Part shown: in pieces, positions 19,661-29,384 of the stretch
How positions within the stretch are numbered: the stretch's first letter is position 1
Layout of the letters: each line of letters starts with the position of its first letter
DNA from: Sphaerosporella brunnea
Taxonomy: Eukaryota > Ascomycota > Pezizomycetes > Pezizales > Pyronemataceae
Direction of reading: 5' to 3'
Assembly: GCA_008704415.1 (NCBI GenBank)
Contig: VXIS01000440.1
Coordinates: 1-31,541, forward strand
Length of the DNA stretch: 31,541 bases
The notes under the pieces: model-generated
The model's database searches: none
Seen by the model: only the letters and a program-made list of their open reading frames with translations
What the model was told of the DNA's origin: nothing
Position numbers and translations under genes: made by a program

Positions 19661-19873
19661 TTATACCGCCATTTCCACGGCCTGCTGTTCAAAATCAACC
19701 ACAACTGCTTTGTTCTGGCAAACTCGACAGCCAGCTCCACAAACCAAATCTTCCCTGACCCAAGAATTCGGACATTCAATCGCTTCAATGACATCATCAC
19801 CCAGTTTAAAGGGCTGGTATGTGAAGATGTAACAGCCTATAGGAACGTAGACAGCACTGTACTGTTTGGTCAT
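19661..19873 (-). CDS. Small hypothetical ORF with five cysteines (70 aa)
   Basis: ATG at 19871-19873 and stop at 19661 give a 70-residue frame with a protein-like composition: a hydrophobic stretch around YVPIGCYIFTYQPF, an acidic middle, and Cys at about 14, 34, 45, 49 and 52 ending in CRVCQNKAVVVDF. The last three Cys could bind metal or form disulfides. There is no classical signal peptide. It sits inside a repeat-like neighbourhood, next to the dispersed repeat at 19941, and may be an exon or relic of a mobile element gene rather than a host gene. No family is recognised. Confidence 0.3.
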   Translation of the reverse strand: MTKQYSAVYVPIGCYIFTYQPFKLGDDVIEAIECPNSWVREDLVCGAGCRVCQNKAVVVDFEQQAVEMAV

Positions 19874-19940
19874 AAAAAGATCGGTTGAGCTTTCCGCTGA
19901 AGGCTCCATGACTTTTAGCGTCGCCCTGGATAGCCGGGCC

Positions 19941-20057
19941 CGGACGGCACCTATAAGATATCCAGGCTGTGGGAATATCGGCCCGAACCTATCAGATTGT
20001 ACCAACTGTCGTTGCGACCTGACCCACGCTGTCAGGCCCCGCGTTTGAACTTGCGGG
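19941..20057 (+). repeat. Dispersed repeat, right copy
   Basis: Same ordered words as 596-707, about 19 kb away and in the same orientation, with extra bases after TATCCAGG. See that entry. Confidence 0.45.
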
Positions 20058-20235
20058 TGCCCGGAATAGTCACCTAGAGTCGATACGGGCATAACAACGA
20101 TGCAATCGCAGACACAATGACGAGACCGTCGAGACTGCCACGAGACAGGCGAAACATTTCGAGACCGCACGATTCTCACGAGACCGAGACCCTCGGCGAG
20201 AATTGTGGGCTTGTGTGCAACACTGCATCCCACGT

Positions 20236-20450
20236 ATCCAAGTCGTTCAATGCATCCAACTCATCTAACTCGTCCAACTCATCGACCTCATTCAACGTGT
20301 CCAACTCATCTAATTCGTCCCACTCATCCAACTCATCCAACTCGTCTAACTCATCCAACTCATCCATCCCATCCATTTCATCTATCCCATCAATGTCATC
20401 TGAACTCATCCGCCTCACACAACTCGTCCAAGTCATCTAACTCATCAAAC
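20236..20450 (+). repeat. Minisatellite with 9-bp unit (TCCAACTCA type)
   Basis: About twenty imperfect 9-bp units differ mostly at the third base of each triplet. The period is a multiple of three, so long frames stay open: plus reads SNS/SSN-type repeats and minus reads DEL repeats (ELDELDELDEL). A CGAGAC-rich stretch precedes it (20110-20200). It may be a plain satellite or the repeat domain of a lost gene. Confidence 0.75.
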
Positions 20451-20589
20451 ACTGTCGTCACCGTTAGCACCCTACCATTGCAGACGAGATCGTTACTTAC
20501 TGTCACACTTCCGCTCCTTGAGGAGTTGCTGCTTAGCTCCATCTGCCAACACATCATACGCCTACGGCGCCAAGCCCCAATAGTGGTGG

Positions 20590-21170
20590 AAGCCCAACCT
20601 CATCATCTCTTCTTCGATCGGGTCCCGAGGGTATTTGATCGCCACGCTGATGTCGTTCGGCGTCACCTCGTGAGCGACCAAATTTCTTCTGATCCGGGAA
20701 TGGTCAAGTTACTGGATGCAATCGAAGAGGTCTTTCTCATTCGGTAACCTTGCTATAGAAATATCCTTGGTTCGGTGAGTGCAGGTACGCGGTGATTGCG
20801 CTAGCCTGAAGTGTTTGCAGTTTTGCGGGATCAGGCTCAATCGCTGAGAGAGCAACGGGCTTCAATTAAAACTTTGTGGAGCTGGCGGAAGATATCGGAT
20901 GGTGCAAGCGGTCGACCACATTGGACCACGGTCTTAAACGGGAGCCGCAATTGCGCGTTTTCCGCCCTAATGGCTTTGCTATCGTCCAGCAGGGTGTCGA
21001 TCTTCTTCTTCAAGAGTACATTTTTCTCCCTCAACGCTGCGTTGTCCACCTTCAACGCCGCATTATCGGCGAAACCACGGCAAGTTTCTGTAATAAGACA
21101 AGAATTTTCTTCGGTTGCCGTTTGACGATCAGCCAGGGCGACTGCTTTGCCGCCCCCGGGACAGACGAAG
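20590..21170 (-). pseudogene. Decayed coding region with coiled coil, minus strand
   Basis: Two protein-like stretches lie on one strand. The upstream one (about 21170 down to 20837) reads VALADRQTATEEN, then Leu-rich heptads NAALKVDNAALREKNVLLKK and IDTLLDDSKAIRAENAQLR, typical of a coiled coil. The downstream one (about 20745 down to 20580) reads NEKDLFDCIQ, a stop, then VAHEVTPNDISVAIKYPRDP and EEEMMRLGFHHYWGLAP, a stop, and AYDVLADGAKQQLLKERK. Stops interrupt the frame and no good introns were found, so I read it as a broken gene. The family is not recognised. Confidence 0.35.
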
Positions 21171-21859
21171 GGAAGTTCTGCCCGGCGTTGAGTATGTATT
21201 TGCCCTTGCAGCCACGAATCGTCTCATCAGTGAGAACTACATGAAAATCTAAATTATAGCGAGCCTTGTGCAATGAAAACAAATAATCGAAATTCACTGT
21301 GTCCTGGAGAAACGTCTAGTTGCTTGTTGCTGTCACGCTGCCTCGCGCAACCCCCTTAACACCCAATACTAATGGAAGCACTGCCCCTGAATTGTCGTTT
21401 TGCTTATTTTAAAATCTATCAGGGAACTGGTGTACACTCTGTGAGTTCTCGGAAATATCGCTCTGTAGCACAGGTGCCCTGGCTGAGAGTGTTTTCTCCC
21501 AAACGCAAGATCTTCACCCCAAAACGCAAAACACGTTCGTAGAGACCTCATGTTGCGCTTGCCTGCTGTACCAAATCTGGTTGGGGCAGCCTGAGTTCGC
21601 ACAGTGGGAACGTGACAAGGTTGCGCCAGCAGGATGTGGGAACCTATAAGATCTGCTATTTCACAAAACCGAGAACGGTTTATGGACAAGTCTTAAGAAA
21701 TACGAAGAGAATGCTCAACAACAGCTCACGGATCAACAGAGTAGTTATTGGTTATAGTCGTTACAATCGGGGCTGCACGAAGACCGGTATTGAATGAAGT
21801 CATGGCTTGGTTGCAAATGCGGAATACAAGGAAATGAGGGTCATAACACCTTCAGCTCA

Positions 21860-22150
21860 AAGCTCTTGCAAATGCCCGTCACACCAGCGAAAACTGCCCT
21901 TGAGTATGTAAAGCATATCTGGAACCTCAGCGTATTTCTTTTCAATGGTGAAGCTCCTAGTCGCAATCTGACCAGGTTTACGCACTCTGACTGGGCTTGC
22001 AACTTGAAAACGAGAAAGTCTGTTGCCGGCTTTATGTTCAAGATAGGAGAGGGCTCAGTTAGTCGGCAAGCTAAAGTGCTCGGAAGCGCATCAACTCTGG
22101 CAAAACAAAGCATATCAATGTCAAAATATTACCACAACATGACGCACAAG
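21860..22150 (+). pseudogene. Ty1/copia RNase H relic
   Basis: Inside a frame open from 21794, residues about 30-120 follow the copia RNase H pattern: TALEYVKHIWNLSVFLFNGE, then FTHSDWACNLKTRKSVAGF, then FKIGEGSVSRQAKV and SASTLAKQSISMSKYY. The Asp of SDWA (codon at 21989) fits the first catalytic residue. The usual STEAEY block is replaced by TLAKQSISMSKYY, so the acidic residue there is lost. No LTRs or other copia domains were found nearby. The frame continues to 22600 without further resemblance. Confidence 0.6.
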
Positions 22151-23081
22151 CGAAAGCGAATGGGAAGTTTGGGTATGTCGAGCCTCGGAGAACCTTGCCA
22201 GCTTGTTTACGAAACGTTTGCCGACTGCCCGGCATCAGGAGCTATCCGGAATGTGTCAGTTGCAGAAAAGAAAGGAATAGGGGGTTATGCTGCGCCCTGC
22301 TCGCAAACCGGTGTTGTGTTGAACTTTGCTCCATTCTGCATTGTTGGCATATGTGTCAAGCAAAGTTTGAGCGGGCGGTTGCGGTGGGTAATGTCGCGCG
22401 GCTGTAATGTCAGCGGTGGTCTTAAGGGCCAGTTTTTGCTTTGCAGGAGAACAATCAACGACTTAGCTGTACACACAAAAGCTCTGCGAGCGTCGCTGCT
22501 TTGTTCCAGTAGTTCAGTCCAGGGCGCATTTCGTATGACTCATCCTTTAAAAAGCCGGATAAAAGGTGATTTATTGGCTACTAGCTCCCTAAGGTTCTAA
22601 GGCTTTCGGAACTATCAAAGTTCCATCACGGGCTTCTTTGATCCGATCATAACCTGCCTGGCTGATGCGCTGGTACCGACCGAGTTGTTCATCTACTGGT
22701 GCGGTGCATGCCTTGTTACATCATCACACGTCGCTCGTCGGCTTCGCATTCAATTGCACGGGTGTGTACAGTACGGAGGAACTGCCAGCGGTTCTCAGCT
22801 TGAACCTCTGGTCTAGGTGACCGGTGGAGACAGTCTGTCAGGCAGCACTGTTGAAAACACCAGTTGGCGCTTAGTGTGGCTCCACGAGCTGGCTCTCTTC
22901 ACGCCCGTCACAATTTAAACGCCTGTGCGAACGATAAGATGGTTCATCATGCCTAGCTAGGGCGGTGAACCCACGAAACAAAGCAGATACGCCAAACACA
23001 ACGCGTGAAACATTGTTGCATTTACACCAGATGCCAACCTCAAGACCCCTCTAAAAGTAAACCATCACGAATGTGATCGCC
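22151..23081. other. No recognisable gene
   Basis: The frame running to 22600 loses resemblance to copia here. 22600-23081 has only short frames, and I see no repeat copy or RNA gene. Confidence 0.35.
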
Positions 23082-23324
23082 TTAACGAACCGTTGCATTG
23101 ATGATAGCCTTGACGGCGTCCGAAGGAAACTTTTGGTGGCTGGCGCCATCCAAGAAGATCACAGTCTCTCCTCCCTTCAGGAAACACTCGCCACGGACGA
23201 AAGCCAGTGCTTTGATGGGTAACCCCCAGTGCTGGGCAGAGCGCTCGCTTGGCCTGTTTGCTGGTAAACGTGCAAACAAGTCAAGACTGACGCACCACCT
23301 GCGGTTGTCATTGTAGCCAGCCAC
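23082..23324 (-). CDS. Hypothetical ORF, possibly an exon (80 aa)
   Basis: The frame is open and protein-like toward its C terminus (HWGLPIKALAFVRGECF, GGETVIFLDGASHQKFPSDA, VKAIINATVR). An ATG at 23322-23324 is available, but the region upstream in other frames also looks partly coding, so this may be a last exon. No domain is recognised and no partner gene is evident. Confidence 0.25.
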   Translation of the reverse strand: MAGYNDNRRWCVSLDLFARLPANRPSERSAQHWGLPIKALAFVRGECFLKGGETVIFLDGASHQKFPSDAVKAIINATVR

Positions 23325-24597
23325 GTTGAACAGAAACCGTATTTCGGCGGGGTACGAGGTCGGGCAAGGTGAAGGTTTGACATACGCGGTTCTCCTGGTT
23401 CCTGGCCTGCGCCAGCCGATTGGTCCTATGTCCCTGGTGGCTGCTGCAATCCTCAGATCTGCTCATTGGCGTTTGGCGGGTGGTCGATCGACTGTTGGGC
23501 TGGGCTGGGACTGCATCGGTCAATCAGGTTTCACACCATCGATTTGCGTTTTGAGATGGAACAACAGTTCTACCCCTCGGCCACACCGATAAATTTCAAC
23601 ATTCTCCGTTGGTTGGGGCAATCAATCAAAATGGGACTCAAGGGGGGTGGGGCGAGGCGACGTACGCGTATTCGTTGGCGTATACTTGATAAAAAATGGG
23701 TTCGCGGTGTTTGACCATTCCGCTACGAAGTCAACCCGTCGGTTCGTCAGTTTTAGCGTGTTTGGTTTGTTATGAGCCCGGGCGGAGTACGGGTAGTTGG
23801 AAAAGCCCTTTACAGACCTGGCATCGCAACTCCCGTCGGTTGATTGGCCCATTCCTGACAGTTCATGTCGGCGGCCTTCTCGTTGCTAGTACCGTCGCGA
23901 ATTCGTTGGCTTGATGACCTGATCGTAGACGCGGCGATGCAGAAATGGTTTCCACTCAAATCACCCGACAAACGACTCTTGTTCATTATCGGATACAACG
24001 ATATCCCTGATTCAAAGTGTACATGCCGCTCTGCATCGTGGGCACAATTCGCTTCGAAACTACCTGCCTTGTCCCCTATACGCTCATATTCTGTCCATCT
24101 GATGCACTTCTGTTTTGAGTTAGAGTCAGGTGTAGCGGCGATTTTTCGGATTGGGCACGGTCAACGTCAAGTGCATCGCTCGCAACCCTACCATCCGTCG
24201 CACGTATCTAATCTACCGCCATAGAAATTACAATCAATCTACGCCTGTTTGAAAGTGCGCCAAGTGGCGCAAGGAGTAGGCCGCGATGTAGGGAGCGATG
24301 CCAGAAGCGACGAAAGAAAAGAGCAAGGACGGGTAGGGCAACCCCGCCACCCCGATTAAGAAGATCCTAGCTGACGGCCGCTGTACAGAGGCTATCGTAG
24401 TGTTTCTGGACCGCACTCAGGTTCGTCAATGGCTGGAGAGTCCGTGAGAATGCTGTGAGAACTGTGTGTCTCTCGATTGTTTACTACAGACGGGTTTGCT
24501 TGGTACTTTCATATTGTTCCTAAATCACGCCTGTCTGTGGACACAGGATGTGCAAGGGTATATTTTGTATATCGCCCACATGTTAGGCAGGAAGCGG
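23325..24597. other. Weak overlapping ORFs, no recognisable gene
   Basis: A plus frame at 23865-24224 (119 codons from ATG) and minus frames at 23622-23852 and 23810-23998 overlap each other. None has a recognisable motif. A GC-rich purine run lies at about 23634-23662. Confidence 0.3.
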
Positions 24598-24790
24598 GCA
24601 AATACTGTAGCGAGTGATGAGGTACGTACGGAGACCCAGAGCTGACGCTCCGGAAACAACGTACCGGGGGTCTCGTGACTGTGGCTGGTGAATAGTGGGG
24701 TGACTTGCAAATATTTCAACTACTTGGCCCACGCTCGATAGCACTTCATCTGCCAACGTCCGAACATCAACAGCGAAACCCGTTAACCTT
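24598..24790 (-). other. Coding-like stretch, possible exon
   Basis: On the minus strand a frame runs GFAVDVRTLADEVLSSVG, QVVEIFASHPTIHQ, and then LGLRTYLITRYSICPLPA to a TAA. The composition is protein-like, but there is no convincing start. Its RTYLITRYS part is the stretch repeated in inverted form at 25222-25249. Confidence 0.25.
24603..24630 (-). repeat. 28-bp inverted repeat, left arm
   Basis: Its reverse complement matches 25222-25249 at 26 of 28 positions (core CGTACGTACCTCAT and CTCGCTACAGTA). The flanks share only CTGGGT-like words. Confidence 0.5.
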
Positions 24791-25221
24791 ATTTTCCTGT
24801 TTACCCAGTATGGTGGTCCATGCCAGCAGGTGATCAGTAACAGCGGACCAGGTTATCTTCATTCTCTTGCGCGGGTTTTCGTTTTGACTACGGCATTTCG
24901 TTTTCTCTTCAGCTGCATCCGGGCCTCTGCAGCTTCCTGTGCAATATGGGGTCGATGTTATTGCCCAAGCAACTAGACCATCGGTGGCAGCTTTCTCTAT
25001 TTGCCGCTGGGAAATTTACCTCTCAAGTGGACCAAAAAAGTCTCGGATCGATAACGCGGCGCCGGCGCGTAGAAAGAGAAAGCGTGCGCCGGATGCTTCG
25101 CAAGGCATTTTCACAAGGTAGCACTCGGCGCACCGCCACACAGGTGACAGAAGTGACGGTCTGAAACGACCCCTTGGTGACAGTGAAATATAACGTAAGG
25201 AGACCCCTGGGTGTCAGGTGA

Positions 25222-25249
25222 CGTACGTACCTCATTGCTCGCTACAGTA
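25222..25249 (+). repeat. 28-bp inverted repeat, right arm
   Basis: Partner of 24603-24630, about 0.6 kb away in opposite orientation. It could be the remains of terminal inverted repeats or of two coding fragments, since RTYLI-RYS is readable in both. Confidence 0.5.
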
Positions 25250-26110
25250 CAGCATGATTTAAAGAAAAGAAAACATTTCTGTCTTCCGCAGTTTCGTTGA
25301 TCTGGAAACCCACTACCTTGCCCTTGTCGAAGATTGTGATTTTTCCCATCGTGCCACTTGCGCGTAACCCTCATAAAAGTAAATTCGGCGGGGACCCAGA
25401 CCGAAAGACATAGGCTTGGGGAGGTAGACTTACAGACGTAGACTCATAGGCATAGAATGTCCCTTCACTGGCACGTATGAAACAGAAAATATCCACCCTT
25501 GTCAGTTCGCTCGACGCGCTCTCGAATGCACATGACGAGACCACAGCCAGCTCATTCCAGTGTACTCCGGGTAAACGCAAAGCCGCGAAGGTCCAGTCAT
25601 CTCGGATTGGCAGGTCAGCAACGGGTCCGCGCTTGCGACGTCGACGTTGTGGGCGTGCTCGCGGACGCTTGCCGAGTTAAGCTTGCAGGGCATATCCTGG
25701 GATGGTGGGAAAGAAGTGCGTGAGGGTTTTTGCGTTGACCGCCCTGGTCGCGCGGGGCCGCGATTAGGCACGAGCTGCTGGGGAGCGCAGCCAACCGACG
25801 CTAAAGCGCGAGCTGCGGGGATCATGACAGGTGCAGTGCCTGATCACGGCGTTCGTGGCGGCGGTATTGTGGCATGGGACGGCTGCAATCGCTTCGAGTG
25901 ACTGAGCGCGGAAGGATCTGGTTCATCGTGGCGGTTGCGTTTCCAGAGTAAGGAGGACATGGAGTGAGAGTGAAGAGGGTGGGTGGCGACTGTAGCAGGG
26001 GGTGCGGTTTCGTGGTTGGGTGGTTTGCGTGGTGCCTTGTTGCTGCATTATATTCTGTGCTGTTGACGTGGCAAATTTGTTGGTTTTGGTTTTGTTGCCA
26101 TGTGCAACGG
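25250..26110. other. Weak ORFs and a pyrimidine-rich tract, no gene called
   Basis: A minus frame of 107 codons from ATG (25502-25825) and a plus frame at 25477-25680 rich in Arg/Lys overlap. On the minus strand a pyrimidine-rich tract (about 25940-26000) precedes an ATG near 25930, which resembles a fungal promoter/leader. No exon chain could be supported. Confidence 0.25.
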
Positions 26111-26116
26111 AGATCA

Positions 26117-26198
26117 GATAAGATGCAATAGGGTTGCCAACCACCAAAAACACTTGGCAATGTTGTTTGTCGGAAACCGATAAGACACGACTGATAAG
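26117..26198. promoter_or_regulatory. Cluster of three GATAAG sites
   Basis: GATAAG occurs at 26117-26122, 26179-26184 and 26193-26198, amid further GATC/GATT words. The motif is bound by fungal GATA factors of the AreA/Nit2 type, where close pairs are favoured. It lies about 190-270 bp upstream of the possible minus-strand ATG near 25930. No gene was confirmed. Confidence 0.3.
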
Positions 26199-26239
26199 AT
26201 ACGATCAAATCAGATTTAATCAGATCAGATCATCGTGGG

Positions 26240-27356
26240 CTGACATAAGCGTCGCGCTCAACGTTGATTTGCAATGATTGCGATTTAACAAATGATTAAC
26301 TCCCTAAAACTAACAATCAACCTCGAAGCCTGCCGCACTGTGTCAGTGCTCTCAAACTAAATGCTGGGGGGGGGAGGGGGCAGGCATGGGTGGCACATGT
26401 TGAGAATTGATGTTGCGCATAGTGCCCTTCATTTCCTCAGAGTTCGATGGAATACTCAACGTCGCGAGATGTGACCTCCATCAACGTAGTGCGGGCAATA
26501 TTGGGTGTTCTTGCGGTCACAGTGCAAAAGATTTACTAAAGATAGGGATCGGCGATGTACACATCTTCTCAGGGTCGCGGCGGGTGGATACCGGACACTC
26601 ATGAATAGGTCAGATCCGCCAGTGTAATTGTCCTTGACTTACCCTCAGTTTGCGTCGCCGATCTTATCACCTGCCCTTGGTGGCGGCAGGCCATCTTGGC
26701 AATTTGCAGACACTGAGGCCGAATGGATCACCTCCTCGTTTGAGGAGCTTCTGTGACCGATGCTTTCGGGGTCCCAACATTGAGCAATTGGCAGAAGGGT
26801 ATGCGCTGGAAACAGCGGGAGCTACAGTGCGGCGCTGATCGAGACAACGCACTGTGTAGGGCACCACACGTCACTGCAGTGGTTTAGGAGCGGTGAAAGC
26901 GAGTTTACGTGGGTATTTTGGAGCGCTGGCAAAAGCGCTCCGTGCTGACATGTGGGGAGCAAAAGACTATATGAATCTAACATGATCAATCTTGTTTTGC
27001 CATGTATTGATTGGCCATGTGTCCTTGCGGAGGGCGCAACTGGCTCCTTCAGTGTTATTCAGTGCAAGGTTTTATTGTTCCTGCTCTCTTCGGTTCAACC
27101 CATCCGTTATCGGGACCAGATCCTGCGGCGTTTATAGCCCCAACTTCGATACCGCAGGATAAAAATATATGCGCGATAGCCGTAGCTGTTGACTCGACTA
27201 CCAAGCGCGACCTGCGTCCTAACCGCTTCTAACACCGTCTCCTCACATTCCTTCATAACATCTATTGTTAGGCGCTTCATAATAGTGCGACCATGAAACA
27301 CTTGGAGAAGATTTGAACCCCCAAGGTGGTGTGGGTCCATACTCAGAAAGCAAGCC
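26240..27356. other. No recognisable gene
   Basis: It holds a poly-G run near 26366-26382 and short frames on both strands. A minus frame (27107-27340) contains MKRLTIDVMKECEETVLEAV and is protein-like but unassigned. It borders the LINE fragment. Confidence 0.3.
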
Positions 27357-27805
27357 CCCGTCTGTCGTCCATGAAAGAGGCTGTTCAGCGGATTATGCTG
27401 TGCAGGGTGCGGAGCTTGACGAACCTGCGGACCAAAACTGGCTTGGAAACGTGGTCAAAGGCACCTTCGACGTCCATAAGCAAGATGCCGACCAACTGGC
27501 GCTGTTGCCGCGCGTTGTGGGCGTGGTCCATGAGGACTGCGAACGGCATTGACGGCAGCTCTGCCATTCTGACTACCGAGCTGTCCTTCGTGAAGCCAGG
27601 ATCTGGTCTCGGCAGCTGTCACTAGCCTTACTGTCACCACCCGCTCTATGACCTTGCCTAAGCAGCAAAGCAGCAAGATAGCGCGGTGCGATCTGGATAG
27701 GGAATAGTCTTCCTTTCCGGGCTTTGAAATGACGACACCAGTCTCCGAACGCCAGGGTTTCGGCTGATAGCCTCTCCATAGGCAGGCACGGACTAGCCGT
27801 GCGTA
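27357..27805 (-). mobile_element. Tad-like LINE reverse-transcriptase fragment
   Basis: Read on the minus strand it begins YARLVRACLWRGYQPKPW, TGVVISKPGKEDYS and LGKVIERVV. It then shifts frame near 27565 and continues LMDVEGAFDHVSKPVLVRRF. Bases 27357-27485 match 31413-31541, so it belongs to the same family as the long LINE at the right end and supplies the part of RT that lies beyond the window there. Homology ends at 27357 (GACGACAGACGGG), before the catalytic YADD region. Its other edge is joined to the GC-rich repeat. Confidence 0.75.
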
Positions 27806-27994
27806 GTGCTGTGAACGGGTCGGGGCGCCTTGACGGGGCACGGGGCCCCACGGGGTGGCGGCTGCCCTGACGGACCCCGATCCACCCCACCGCGCCCCGC
27901 TCGACCCGTCGACAACCCGGCCACTCCGTCGCTGCCCCGGGCACCCCGTCGCTGACCCGGCCACCCCGTCGTCACCCTGGATACCCCGTCAGGC
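27806..27994 (-). repeat. GC-rich repeat, copy 2
   Basis: The reverse complement of copy 1 (194-355), but with more 20-bp units. The terminal word reads GTGCTGTGAAC at 27806-27816 on the plus strand, directly against the LINE RT codons. The other end fades at about 27994. Confidence 0.6.
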
Positions 27995-28274
27995 CTCGAT
28001 CACGTTGAGCGCTCGGAAAGCCGATTGGCGACGTGCGGATGCCCGGCTGAACAGCCACGGTCGAAACGAAAGGTTGAAAGGTGACGTTATGCACAGACGC
28101 AGAACGATAAAACAACGCGTCTCTATTTGAGTTTCAGTTGGGCACGCTGCCATTCCAGCAGATGGGTTTGAACTGTATCATCAGTTACCTCCAATATCAG
28201 CGGAGGTTTGGACTGACCGCTTCCAGTTTAACACTCTTCCCAGGTGACGCGAGAGCGGCCGATACGTATTTTCA
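27995..28274. other. No recognisable gene
   Basis: A short stretch between the GC-rich repeat and the hAT fragment. It may include eroded upstream hAT sequence, but I could not align it. Confidence 0.3.
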
Positions 28275-28605
28275 CGCCTGGCTTTGATGGCAAAAGACTA
28301 TTTCCTAGCCTAAGGTAAGTAAGTGATTGTGACCTTTGGTTTGCGCGCACATGCTGTGTAACATCACTTCAGCATCAACGGCACCGTCTGAACGAGCATT
28401 TTCATCTTCCGGGAACGCTCAAAGCCCACATCAGGCCGCTATGTCTCAGGAAACCCTTCAAGTGCTTGTCACGCTTGGAGCCTGGTGGAAACCAGGTGTC
28501 TTGGGATTTGATTCAGTGTTGAAAACATACCGGCAGTACTTGCAGGGAGGGGGAACAACGGCCCTTGAGGAGCAGTAGAATTTGACCGTGCTTTCGTAAC
28601 GTAAT
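28275..28605 (+). pseudogene. hAT transposase C-terminal dimerisation fragment, copy 2
   Basis: ATG at 28286 starts MAKDYFLA, and after about 50 bp of unrelated or intron-like sequence (donor-like GTAAGTAAG at about 28314) comes NITSASTAPSERAFSSSGN followed by MSQETLQVLVTLGAWWKPG. The order MAKDY, then S-A-PSER-FS-SG, then ETL..LV.L..W is the hallmark of the hAT dimerisation region. The stop TAG lies at 28576-28578. No upstream RNase-H-like catalytic part is present, so it cannot transpose itself. 28411-28605 is repeated in inverse at 1-194. Confidence 0.65.
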
Positions 28606-28667
28606 GCCATGTTCTTCAATATTAAGTGTTATGGCCGTCGATGCCCTACATAAACTAGTCTCCCCTT

Positions 28668-28837
28668 GCAGTCGCCGCGGTGTGCCCCGTCGCACCCCAA
28701 TCCACCCCGCTCAACCCCACTCCACCCCGTCGCGCCCTGGTGCGCCCCATCCAGACCCGGTGCACACTGCCCTAACCCCTCATACGCCGTCGCGCCCCAC
28801 CCGCCCGCGCCACAACCCGTTGCCCCGTTCACAGCAC
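28668..28837 (+). repeat. GC-rich repeat, copy 3 (divergent)
   Basis: C-rich tract with CACCCCAATCCACCCCGCT near its start, like the core of copy 2 on the plus strand, ending in CCCCGTTCACAGCAC at 28823-28837 as copy 1 does. The core and the terminal word thus have a different relative orientation from copies 1 and 2, as if the full element carries GTTCACAGCAC as inverted ends. Confidence 0.45.
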
Positions 28838-29124
28838 GGGCAGTGCGAATCCGTCGCGATGCCATTTCCAGACAATGCGGATAGACGGCAGACCGAGCTT
28901 ATTGGGTCCAGCTGCTGACCCCGAGGCCTGGGCCCACCATGCTTTGTCAACTTCGTCGTTCTCAATGAGGACGTTGTAGCTGAGTCCGAATCGGTCGAGC
29001 TCCCGGTTGGACCAGTTGTCGACGGGTGGGGGTGGGAAAGCCTGTTTGGCCAGCAAAGCTCCACTGTCCATTCATTGACGTGGATGCCGACAGTTAACAG
29101 AATAAGGTACAAGATCGCCGGCAC
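28829..29124 (-). pseudogene. Unknown protein fragment truncated by a GC-rich repeat
   Basis: The minus frame reads MDSGALLAKQAFPPPPVDNW, SNRELDRFGLSYNVLIENDE and VDKAWWAQASGS, ending GFALPVL and then TGA at 28829-28831. It looks like real coding sequence, but I do not recognise the family. The TGA lies inside GTTCACAGCAC, the terminal word of the adjacent GC-rich repeat, so the end is probably artificial. Upstream, a start or splice junction is unclear; ATG at 29069-29071 is available in frame and another frame is open to 29124. The LINE tail begins about 50 bp further upstream. Confidence 0.4.
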
Positions 29125-29384
29125 AGAGACTGGACCGCATGTCGGGGTATCGTCGTTCCAGTTAGTCAGTCTGTAGCTTTTTTGTTTTAATCATATTGTA
29201 TTCGGCCGCTTGCGGCCATGACATATGTAGAAGCAAGAGACTATGCTACCCCTTGGGCTATGCCGACTACTGAGGCCTGCGGCTCTTGTAAGGAAAAAGA
29301 CATAGGAAAAGGATATAGGAAAAGCAAGTAAAGTGCCCGAAAAACACCCCGATACCCCCGTATCCGCACCAAGGAAGGACATTC

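Noticed and set aside
20236..20450. CRISPR-like array
   Set aside because: The repeats are 9 bp, contiguous and without spacers; the genome appears fungal.
23701..23745. tRNA-like A-box on the minus strand (TAGCGGAATGG)
   Set aside because: No B-box or cloverleaf within tRNA distance; a T-run follows by chance.
27300..27330. B-box-like GGTTCAAATC on the minus strand
   Set aside because: No A-box at suitable spacing and no folding arms.
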